Shown piece after piece: positions 1 to 11,500 of a DNA stretch of 64,000 nucleotides (positions are counted from its first letter, which is position 1; every line of letters begins with the position of its first letter). This stretch comes from Piromyces finnis (lineage: Eukaryota; Neocallimastigomycota; Neocallimastigomycetes; Neocallimastigales; Neocallimastigaceae): the NCBI GenBank assembly GCA_002104945.1, contig MCFH01000002.1:992001-1056000 (forward strand), given 5' to 3'. A program made the position numbers and the translations under genes. The notes under the pieces were generated by a model. It did not search any database and was not told the origin of the DNA. It worked only from the letters and a program-made list of their open reading frames with translations.

Positions 1-287
1 AATTTATGTTGTACCAAAAAATACAATGATCATAATTTAATTAAATATTAGATTAATGTATACATTATTATGTATTACAAAATCTTTCTATCCTAATCGT
101 AGGTGAAAGCAATTTCAAAACTATTTATATTTTTTAAAGTAATTAATAATACTATCTATATTAATGAAATAGTCTATATCATGACATAAAAGCATATATA
201 ATATATTAAAACGAGTTATTGTTAATAGAATTTATTTGAATATAATGATTATATATAATAAAATCATTTTGTGGATTATAAATAATG

Positions 288-345
288 TTAGAAAAAAAAA
301 AAGATAAAACTATATGTCATATAGTTTTATCTTTTTTTTTTCTAA
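288..345. repeat. Near-perfect palindrome (28-29 nt arms, 1-nt centre)
   Basis: The left arm (288-316) reads TTAG, eleven A, then GATAAAACTATATG. The right arm (318-345) is its reverse complement with ten T instead of eleven. A single T at 317 separates them. As RNA or single-stranded DNA this would form a hairpin with almost no loop. No coding sequence is associated. It could be a small foldback element or an assembly inversion artefact. Confidence 0.8.
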
Positions 346-648
346 GTATATTTTATAAGATATATTTTGTATTTAACTTGTTATTTTCTGATTAATTCAT
401 ATCAATGTTTTAATGAATATGTGTGTGCTAATATTAAAATAAACTACACATATATTCTAATAATAATATTAAGATTATAAAATAATATCAATGATTTTGT
501 ATTTAAGTAATTGTATAAATAATTTCCTTTTTTACTTAAAATTAAATAATATAGTTTATAACAAAATTTAAAAATATTAATTAATTATTGCTTTTTAATT
601 CCATATTAAATAAAATGACTATTACTATATTTTACTTGGTATTTTAAA

Positions 649-791
649 GAATTAATATTTATCCTAGATTTTAGCCTGTTTTTTTACATTTTTTGAAATT
701 TTCCTGGCTAAAGTTCTTACTAAGGTTAAATTTCTTCTGGCTAAAAAATCTGGCTAAAATCTTCAAAAAAATCTAGGATAAATATTAATTC
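649..791. mobile_element. MITE-like element with 24-bp terminal inverted repeats
   Basis: Positions 649-672 and 768-791 are exact reverse complements over 24 bp (left end GAATTAATATTTATCC). Inside them a second inverted pair, AGATTTTAGCC on the left and GGCTAAAATCT on the right, continues the symmetry. The interior holds three copies of TGGCTA. There is no coding capacity. Size and structure fit a miniature inverted-repeat element, but I could not define a clear target-site duplication, and other copies cannot be sought within one window. Confidence 0.5.
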
Positions 792-1129
792 ATAGAAAGT
801 ATAAAAATCTAATTTTTTAACCAGTGTAACATACTAACAATTGATTTTTATCTAAAATTTATATTTGAATTATAAATTAAAAAAAATTATAATTTAATAC
901 TAAAAAGGAAACATATACTCTGAATAAAATGGTCATTGTAAATGTGTAATAACCAATTTAGTTCCAATTTTTTGAAACACCAACCAATAATATGACTGCA
1001 TTCATATATTTTATTTTAGAATATAGTTTTATAAATAGAAAGAATAATTCATTTTTTATGTTTTTATTTATTTATTTAATTAAATACTTATAAATATATT
1101 ATTTTAGGTAATACTGATAATAAAAAAAA

Positions 1130-2542
1130 ATGAATAATATTAAAAATTTGTCCAGTAAGCCAGAAAGATATAAGAGTAATAATGAAAATCTATTCTCTAA
1201 CGAAACTATTTTAACTGGAGAAGATTTTGAAATCAGTGAATCATCGATAAATCAAAAGGGTACATTAATTGAGAAAGGTTCTGGAATCAATAAACCAATG
1301 ATGAACCAAACAAATACATTAACAGAAGAAAAACATGATACTGAAGAAACTTTAAAACCGTTGATGAGCCAAACAAATACATTAACTGAAGAAAAACATG
1401 ATACAGAAGAAACTTTAAATTTAAAAAATCTAATAATTGAAGAAGAAATAGAAGATGTAAAGACCGAAACTGAAAGTTTTACCCAGGATTTAACTAGAGG
1501 AGAAAATTCAGATGATGAAAAAGATATAAAACAATGTAGTAAGGACACAAAAATTTTATGTAATGATCAAATAGACAAAAAAGAAATACAAGATGAAATA
1601 ATATATATTAAGGAAAACGAAGAAAATAAAGAACTACAAAATACTACTGTGTATATATCTTTATCTTGTTTAAAACTGAATAGATTAAATCGTGAAAATA
1701 TAGAATTTGTTTCAGAGACAAATAACAAAGTAATTGAAATTTTGAATGATGAAATTGTTAAAGTAGTATCCGGAAATAATGAATATAATAATAATAAAAA
1801 CATTTTATCTATTGAAAATGAATTCAAATATTTATATAATAAAGATAAAATATTATTATATATTTTAAATTTAAATTTAGAAAAAGATGAAGAAAGATTC
1901 AAAATTAAAGTTACATGTAATAATGAAAAAATTATTTCAAAATATAGTTTTTGTATTAAAAAATATCAACAACTTTTTATTTTTTCACCTTCTTTTAAGT
2001 TAATTAATAATAATGGTCATATAATTAAGAATAGAGAAAAAATTAAAAAATATATTTGTTCAAGGAATAATAAAAACATTGTATTTGATTTATTAAATGA
2101 AAAATATTTCTTGACAGATTTACAAAAATTTATTTTCTATAAATGTTATTTGACAAAAAATAATATAGATTATTTGTTAATTGATCTGTTAGAACAAACT
2201 AAAAAAATATTTAATAAATCAAAAAATTTATATTTAATTTTTATGTTGGAATTTATTATCGCATTAATTCAAAAAGAAGAAAACTTTGATAATCTATCTG
2301 AAAATATAAGATTAACGTTTGAAAATATTTTTATTGATTATGTAGAGAAAAAGGAAATTAAACTGCCTAAGAGATATGATAAAAATATGAAAAAGTATGA
2401 TACTGTAGTAAAAATTATTGAAAATTATAATATTTCCACTTTCAATGAAAAATCAATCATAGGATATTATCTTTTTCTATTAACATACTATCAATTTACT
2501 AAACAAGATAAATTTAATGAAATTTTTAATAAAATTCCATAA
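1130..2542 (+). CDS. RNF213: N-terminal part of RNF213-like giant protein (470 residues, ends at in-frame TAA)
   Basis: A 470-codon frame opens at an ATG preceded by an A-rich leader. It ends at a single TAA (2540-2542) in the same frame as the giant frame that follows. The first ~150 residues are low-complexity, acidic and Ser/Thr-rich, and include an exact-length 21-residue tandem duplication at about residues 55-96. The rest (about 170-470) is an Asn/Lys/Ile-rich, probably helical region that I do not recognise alone. There is no GT-AG intron around the TAA that would remove it. The giant frame has no nearby ATG and its first start-like codon is TTG, so I infer that this is the N-terminal part of the same protein, cut by a nonsense change or base-call error. 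It could instead be a separate short gene. Confidence 0.55.
   Translation: MNNIKNLSSKPERYKSNNENLFSNETILTGEDFEISESSINQKGTLIEKGSGINKPMMNQTNTLTEEKHDTEETLKPLMSQTNTLTEEKHDTEETLNLKNLIIEEEIEDVKTETESFTQDLTRGENSDDEKDIKQCSKDTKILCNDQIDKKEIQDEIIYIKENEENKELQNTTVYISLSCLKLNRLNRENIEFVSETNNKVIEILNDEIVKVVSGNNEYNNNKNILSIENEFKYLYNKDKILLYILNLNLEKDEERFKIKVTCNNEKIISKYSFCIKKYQQLFIFSPSFKLINNNGHIIKNREKIKKYICSRNNKNIVFDLLNEKYFLTDLQKFIFYKCYLTKNNIDYLLIDLLEQTKKIFNKSKNLYLIFMLEFIIALIQKEENFDNLSENIRLTFENIFIDYVEKKEIKLPKRYDKNMKKYDTVVKIIENYNISTFNEKSIIGYYLFLLTYYQFTKQDKFNEIFNKIP
1292..1417 (+). repeat. Two tandem 63-bp coding repeats
   Basis: Two 63-bp units (1292-1354 and 1355-1417) encode 21 residues each. They start KPMMNQTNTL and KPLMSQTNTL and both end EEKHDTEETL. 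They differ at two residues and a few silent sites, so the duplication is recent. Confidence 0.9.
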
Positions 2543-5500
2543 AATTCTAAATTATCCATCATAAAATATATTTTGAAAAAGAAAGATATTTTTAACTATT
2601 TAAAATCAGATAATTTACAATTGATATTTGAAAGAACGGATAGAACAAAAATTTCCTTCAATAACATATTAAACCTTGTATCTGATTATAATGAATATTT
2701 GAAATTATTTATTAATAACGAAGAATATATTATGAAACAAACACCAACAATAAACTATAAATATATTCCTTCACCCGATAGCTTCATTGATATTGAGTTA
2801 TTCATTAGATATTTTAAAATAATAGTAAAATTAGAAATAAATGAAGTGGATTTTAATTTTATAAAAGAAAAAATCAACATAATAATTGATATACTAAAAA
2901 ATAAAGATTATGAAAAATTAATTATATTAAAAAAATTATTTAATAATTGTGAAAATATTCCAAATAAAGTTAGAAAGTCGCTAATTGATAAAATCAACTA
3001 TTCCATACATATTACTGGAAAAGAGTTTATTCTAGAAAATAAATTAAACAATAATGATATTATAAACTTTATTATAATGGATGCACCTATATATTCAAAA
3101 GACTACAAGAATAACAAGGTGTATGCTTCTCTTATAAAATTTGTTGATATTAATAATATCGATGAAGAATTTTGTAAGAAATTTAATGATAATTCAAAGA
3201 TTTCATCATACGAAAAGATATTTGGTAAAGAAAATTATAATATTTTTCTTGATTCGTTAATTAATAATGTTAAAAGTTTTAGACATATAAATATCCTTTT
3301 TGGACTTTTCAATATGAAAGATGAACAAAATTCTAATAAGGTAGACATAGATATTATAAAAAAAATAATTAATTTAATTTCCAAAAAGGATTTAGAAAAG
3401 GATGAGATAAGTCTATCGGAATTAAAGTCAACAATATTTTTATTATATAAATTAACTTCTAAATGCAATGATAACAATTTAATTAATCAATTAATTAGAG
3501 GAACAAAAAATACCTTTAATAACAAAAATGAAATTAATGATATTTTTATATTTATTTTAAATAAATATGAGATATTAAATAGACAATTAGTTGGTAAACT
3601 GATAGAAAATATAACAGATTTTTCGAATATTGATAAGATATTTGATATTATAGATTATTTAGATAATAAAGAAATAAAATTAAAATTTATTGAAACACTA
3701 AGACATAGTATTGTAAATGAAAATGACTTTTTTGGTTTACATTTCTCGAATAATTTAAATATACTTAACCATTTAATTAAAAGAAATTATTTCAAATATA
3801 ATGATAGAAAATTTAAAAAATTGTATTATGTTAAAAGAACATATGAAATTGTTAATAACACTATCAAAAAATTAAATGATCATCAATATAAAATGGATCA
3901 AGTTAAAATAATGAAACAATTATATCAAACAAAAGTTGAAAATGAACATGGAAATAGTCTTAAAGAAAGGTTTTCTATTTTATCACTAGGTAATATTGAT
4001 ATTAATAAGACATACCAATCAACAATAGAAAAAATTAATAGTTGCTTAGAGATTTTAAATAAAATAGAAAAAATAATATCTGTTTTTAGAAACTATTATC
4101 CAAATGATAGGGGGAAAATTATAGTAACGTATGAAGGGATCAGAGAAGAAGTCATTAAAAATCCAATTCACAACTTTCCAACATTAGGAAAGTTACTTAA
4201 TTTTGAAATATTTTATACTGAAGCGCTTGAAATATCCAAGTTAATGGAATCTAAATTTTTCATTGGAATATATCAATATGAAAAGGATTCTAATTATGAA
4301 ATTTTATGTAATAATAAAGAAAAAGATAAAATTTTATTAGATCTTTCAAAAAATAGATTTAATATGTTGAAAAACATGTTCGTCGGGAAAGAAGATGAAA
4401 TAAATTTATCTTTCTTAAAAGAAATTATTTCACCAATAGCTCATAATGAAATGAAAAAAGAATTCAATTATTTGAAAAAAATATTTAATATTGATAATAA
4501 TAAAAATTCTAAAATTATATATAATAAAATAATGTTATTGAAAAATAGAGAAAAAAACATTAAAACAATTAATAATTTAATTGCCTTATTGAATCTTTTT
4601 CAATTAAATAGTAATATAATTATTAATAAACTTAATGATTATAATAAAAATATTATGAATAGCAAAACTCTAAATGATCTTTTTATTTTTGATGAAAAAA
4701 TTAAAAATTTGAAATTAGAAGTATTAAATATGAAATATACAAAAGTAATAAATAATATGTTTGAAAAGCCAGAATTAATTAATTTCATTAATAAAAATAG
4801 CACAAGTGATATTCAAATGATGGGCGAATTTATTGATGAAACAGAACATATTTTTATAACACAGTCAGATATTGATATATTGGAAGCATGTAAGGCTTTT
4901 ATAGATGAATTAAGAAATAAAAGTCTGAACTTGAATGAAAACGAATTTTTTATTGTATTTATGAATCACATAAATAATAATGAGAACTACAGTAATATTC
5001 ATGAAAAATTCCGTAATTCATATGAAAAACTAAACCATTTTTATGAACTCAATAATATATATTTAAATCCAAATGAATTAAATAAAATGCATATTAAAAA
5101 TATATATAAGAAAAGTAAATTTTATATAATTTATGATGACAAGGATGCTGAATACAAATGTACCGTTTCTTATCTCAATAATAATGATAAAGAAATAGAA
5201 AAAAATTTTGATGAAATAATGGAATTACGAGTGGTAGCATTATTAAGAAAAAAAGATCAAAAGGATAATGAATACTTTAAAATATGCTACAATTTTGCAA
5301 ATATTATCAACAATATTAAAGATATTTTAGGTTTATTAAATATTATATCAATAAAAGGATATTATGAAAGTATTAAATATGAAATAAATCTTGAAAATGG
5401 AAATGTTATTGGTTATAAAATTAGATCAAATTCAATACATAATAATTATGAAGACCAAGGAAAGGATTTAGAAGGTGTTCTAAAAGAATTACACTATATC

Positions 5501-8500
5501 AGTGATTGTCAAAATAAAGAATATATGTCAATATACTCAGATAAGCCATTTATTAGAATGATACATGGAAGACTCTTTAGTAAAATATATAATTTAATGT
5601 ATACATTAAATAAAAATTCAGAGAATGATTTAAATCCCAATTTAATTATTTCAAATGAATTGTATAATATTATAAAGTATATAATATTTAATATTTTAGA
5701 TAAAAATGAAAACATGAATATCGATAAATTAAAACTTTTGAAAATATTAATGGATGCTAGAATCGATGTTGAGTTTAATGCTGAAAATCAACTGAAGCAA
5801 ATGTTATTAGATATTAATCACTATATATACAAAATTCATAAAAATTATAATATTGGTATTGATAATATATATCAAAAATCTAAAATATTAAATAATAAAA
5901 ATAAAAAAGGTATTTATTGTCTTTTTTGTGAATTAGAAAATATTGAGAAAAATATAATATACTATTCTATAGATTTAACAAATAAACTTCCATTGGCGCA
6001 ATGTGTTTTATATTGTAATAACGAAACATCTGAAGGAGAAATAACATCTTTTATATATAATAGTGTTAAATGCAACCAAAACGCCTTATTTATTTTAATA
6101 AAACCAGAATATTTAAATATTAATCAAAAGAATGTATTAATTGAATTACTTAAGGATCTCTATGCTTCTTCGCCACAAAATATGGAATCCGTTTTACTTA
6201 TTATTTATTCAGACCAAGGGAAAACAAAGGAAATTATAATAGAAATTGAGAAATTACCATATATACAGCATTTAGTAAATGATAATGAAAATGAAAAGGA
6301 AGATGAAATTAAAAATAAAAGTAATAATAGTAATAATGGTAATAATATTATGAATGGTATTAAAAATAAATATACCAATGATAGTGATAATATACAAGAT
6401 AAAATGAATGATATTATAAAGGAAGTAGAAAACCATCTAGATATTGAAGTTTATTGTAGTGAATCTACTGGTCTAGGAAAATCATCATTAATAAAAAGTT
6501 TATTTGAAAAAGAATATCCTGATTATATTTATATTTATTTCAGAATTGGCGATGATTTTGATAAACAAAAAATCATTAAAAGATTATTAGAGTTTACCGG
6601 TAAAAAAATTGCATTGCATTTAGATATATATCCATCTAATCATATTGACCAAATGAATGAATTTTTATTTTCATTCTTAATTTTAAGATTTTACAATCAA
6701 AATGATAATATATTTTATTATGGAGATGAAATGAAAATTAAGATTGAAATTCAAAATCACTTCATTGACCTAAAAATTGTATTTCCTATATTAACGGTTT
6801 TCAAAAATGTTCATTTAGATCATAATAATAAACCATTATTAAATATTTCAAAAAATATTAATTCAGATATTCAAATCGTTTGTAATTTTTTGAAAAACAT
6901 AAAAGAAATTTCTCAAAAGAATATATATGAAATAATTCAACCATTAGATGATAGAACATGTAGAGATTTAATCAGGGAATATTTAGAAGTCCCAAATCCT
7001 AACTTTTATCAAATAGAATCTTATATCAAAATTATTGCTGAACAACTAAAACTATTTTCTAATTCAGTTTATTTAAGTATTGAATTACTAAGAGAATATG
7101 ATATGTTATATTTAAGATCTTTCTTTGTAAATGCATTGGCTACAGCCACAAAATACTTCATTACGTCTTCATATGAGCATATTTACAAAGGACAAAATAT
7201 AACTTATAATCAACAAAAAGAAAAAGTTGATTTAGAAAAAGCAAATAAAGAAGCAATAAATGCTTTATCTAAAGTGAAACCATTTTCATTTAAAAAAATC
7301 AAACCAAGTTTAATTTTAATTAATGAAGATGAACAATCACTTTCTATGATTATGACATGTAAGAAAAATACTAATGAATATAAATCTATAAATAATTTTG
7401 TAAAATTAGGATCATACTCTGAAGTATTGAATTATAATAAATTAACAACGAAAGATTTCTTAATTGAAATTAAAAAAGTTTTTAATTTATATAATTATAT
7501 TGAAGAAAACGACGGTACGGGTTCAATGGAAAAGGATGGAAAAAAATTGGAACCTTTATGTAATATTGTAAAGTCATACGTATTTACTGCTGACAACTTT
7601 ACAAAATTAATATTTATTTCGCAAAAATTAAGAAACAATATTCCAGTAATATTAATGGGTGAAACAGGATGCGGCAAAACATCATTAATAAGAATTATTG
7701 CAAAATTAAAAGGTATCACTATGTATATATTAAATATTCATGCAGGTACAGAAGAAAATGATATTATTGAATTTATTAATGATAAGGATTTATTAATAGA
7801 TTTAAATAATGAAAATAGTATAAATGAACCTATATGGGTATTTTTAGATGAAATAAATACATGTAATTTATTAGGTTTAATTTCTGAATTAATTTTGAAA
7901 CATTCCTGTAATGGTAAAAAAATAAAAAAAGAAGTGGTATTTATTGCTGCTTGTAATCCTTATAGATTAAATTCAAGTAAAAGGGAAATTGTTGGATTGT
8001 ATGATGAAAATAAAAATGTTGTAAGACAATTAGTATATAATGTTAATCCATTACCTCCTTCTCTTCTTCATTATGTAATTGATTTTAGTACACCCAGCAA
8101 AGATGATATTAGAAAATATATTTCAACTATGATTAATGAAATACTTCAAAAATTAAATTTAAAAAATTATATTTATGAAAAAATTAAAGTTATTGCCGAA
8201 GCTGCTATTTATAATGCTAATGAATTCATTAAAAATAACTATGATATTTCATCTGTAAGTTTAAGAGAAATAAGAAGGTGGGGAATTTTATTTAAATGGT
8301 TTAGTAATATTTTATTGGAGAATTCATATTTAAAAAGTAAAATAAAATTTAATGAGGAGCAAAAATACCTTTATTCTTTAAATTTAAGTATATATTTTAG
8401 TTACTATGCTAGAATATTCAACAAGGAAAAAAGAAAACTCTTCCATGATGAAATGAAAAAATCATTTGAAGAAAATTTTGATTTTGATGAATTTCCCAAA

Positions 8501-11500
8501 AGAATTCAATTATTAATTGCTAATGCTGTAGATTTAGAAAAAGGTATTGCAAAAAATAAGGCATTACTTGAAAATTTGTTTGCTATTTTTGTATGCTTAA
8601 ATACAAAAATCCCATTATTTATTATTGGTAAACCGGGTTGTAGTAAATCATTAAGTACCCAATTAATATTTAATTCTATGAGAGGACAGGAATCCTCTCA
8701 TGAATTTTTCAAAGGTTTTCCAAAAGTTTACACTAAATCTTATCAAGGTTCACCTACTAGTACTTCTAAAGGTATATTAAATATATTTAAAAAGGCAAGA
8801 GATTCTCTAAAAAACAAATCAAAAGATATAATTTCTGCTATATATTTTGATGAAATGGGTCTCGCTGAAAATTCAGAAAACAATCCATTAAAGGTTCTTC
8901 ACTCTCAATTAGAATATGATGATAATGAAAAGAAAGTTGCGTTCATTGGTATATCAAATTGGCCATTTGATGCTTCAAAAATGAATAGAGGAATTCATCT
9001 TTCAATACCTGAACCAGATAATGAAGATTTAACTGAAACAGCCTTATCTATAGCCGAATCTTACGATCCAAAATTAATATTAGACTATTCGGAATATTTT
9101 AAATATTTGTCTTATACATATTATAATTACAAAAATCTATTAAAAGAAGATCCATCTAAATTTGAAAACACAAATCCTGCCGATCAAAAAATTGAATCAT
9201 CTAAGAATAATATTAAAGAATTTCATGGAACGAGAGATTTCTATCATTTAATCAAAATTGCATCAAGATTATTAATAGAAAGTGATTTCACAAAAGATAC
9301 CCAAGAAATTGAAAGCATTTTAAATGAAAGTATTGAAAGAAATTTTGGAGGTTTAGATAATTCTGTTAAGATTTTTAAAACTTTATTAAAAGATTATTAC
9401 AGTAGTATTCAAGAACCTAAAGAATACAATGTAATGAAATGTATTATTAATAATATTCAAGATAATAATAGCAGATATCTTCTCATTGAAACTAAAAATT
9501 CTATTAATCAACTATTAATTACACTATTTCTTAATAAATTAGGAAAAAATTATGAATTTTATTATGGAAGTAAATTTGAAGAAGATGTAACTCAAGGATA
9601 TTACAGTGCAAAAGTATTGCATAAAGTTCAAGTAACAATGGAACAAGATTGTGCCATGATATTGATGTATTTAACAAGTATGTATCCATCTTTATATGAT
9701 TTATTTAATCAAAATTTCAGAAAAGAAGGTGACAGGTATGCACGAATCGCATTAGGAAACGCTAATTCACAGAACTATAAAGTACACAATAATTTTAGAT
9801 GCATTGTTCTTTTAAATCGTGATGAAATAAATGAGCAAGATCCTCCATTTATCAATAGATTTGAAAAACATATTATTATAACAGAAGATTTATTAAATGA
9901 AAAGCAAATTGATTTTTCTAAACAAATCTATTCTATATTTTCAGAATTGATTGAAGAAAATAACGAATCGGGATATCATATACAGATTAATTTTGATTTA
10001 GAAGAAATTCAAGCCATCGTTTTCCAAATTTTAATTAATAATTCAAAGCCAATAATAAAAAGAGAAAATCAATTAAATATTGAGTTAAATAACGAAGACA
10101 CTAATGTTGACGATGATATATTCGAAAAAAGTAGTAATAACAATAAAGTAATTTTAAAACTGGAAGATTTAAATAATTATGATATACTAAAAAAGAAAGT
10201 TTATAATAAAATTGTTCCTACATTATCACAGGATGTATTATTCTACTTTAAAAATTCAAATTCTGGAAGACTTAATAGAAGCGAATTTCAGACTATCTTA
10301 AATATTTATTCATCAGAAGAAAGTCAACATCAAAATATTAAGAACTACTTAAAGAATATGACTTCTAATAGACACATAATATTAACATATTCAAATATTT
10401 TAGTACCAATTTTTGAAAATGATAATGATAATGGAGGAATAACAAATAAAAAATATGGCATTTTCAATAAAAGCTCAACATTAAATGAATTTATTAGTCG
10501 TTACAATTCTGAAAGAGATATAGAAGATATAATTACTAATTATTTCACTAATGATAATTATAATTTATGTATATATCATTTCAATCAAGAAGATTGTATT
10601 CATTTAAATCATGTTAAATATTTAATAGAAAATTATGGAAATTCAATGGATAATTTAAATGAAAATAAAAACATTAAAAAATCTATAATCTTTATTATTC
10701 ATTTAAAAAGAGTAATTGATAATGAAGAGAATAAAATAAACGGTGATAATTCTAATTTAATTAGTAAGGAACACTTTATATCTCGTTTATCGGAGTGGAA
10801 ACAATTCTTTATTGATAATTTAAATGGAAAAGAAATTGATACTAGAAAAGTTTTAAATTCCACAAATTTTGAATTATTCCAAAATGAAGAATTATTTAAT
10901 ATTGATAATGAATTAGCTAATTCATTATATAATTCATTCTCTTATATTAAATATAATTATCAAATTAATTTAAGTAAAATTGAAATCAATAATCATATTA
11001 GTGAACTCTGTAAATATATCTTAAATAATAATAATTTAAAAGAAAAAATAATTAATTCGATTTACAAAAAAATTAAAAGTTATAAAGAAAATATTATTAT
11101 TTCTATATTCGAGAAATATAACTTTGAAGAAACTGATATTGACTTTATATCAATTATTATAAAATATATGAAAAGCATTTTTAAAGATAGTTTAATTAGT
11201 ACATTAATTCAATTTGAACAAAACCACATTATTTCTTCTAAAGCATCTAATTTATATGAAAATGAAATTGAATATTTTGAAACTATTTATGATAAAAAAA
11301 TTAATAGTTTTGATTCAACATTACAAAAATATTCGGGATTTTCAAGACAACAAATTAATATATATTTAGGTATTTCTTTTCCATTTATTATTCCAAAATT
11401 AAAAAATATACAAAAATACATTAAAAATAATATAATTAAAGATTATATTAAAAATGAAATTGACTATGATCCAATTAATATAGAAAAGTATAAAAATAAA

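Larger units (their letters stand above)
1..1129. other. Non-coding upstream region with two inverted-repeat elements
   Basis: No supported coding sequence lies here. The stretch is very A/T rich and holds two structured elements listed separately: a near-perfect palindrome at 288-345 and a 143-bp element bounded by inverted repeats at 649-791. The promoter and leader of the RNF213-like gene must lie in its right part. The last bases before the ATG at 1130 are an A-rich run, like those before other starts in this window. Confidence 0.6.

Noticed and set aside
1252-1902. Minus-strand frames opposite the N-terminal RNF213-like part (1252-1548, 1567-1902)
   Set aside because: Ser/Phe-rich shadows of the Glu/Lys/Asn-rich coding strand; no independent protein character.
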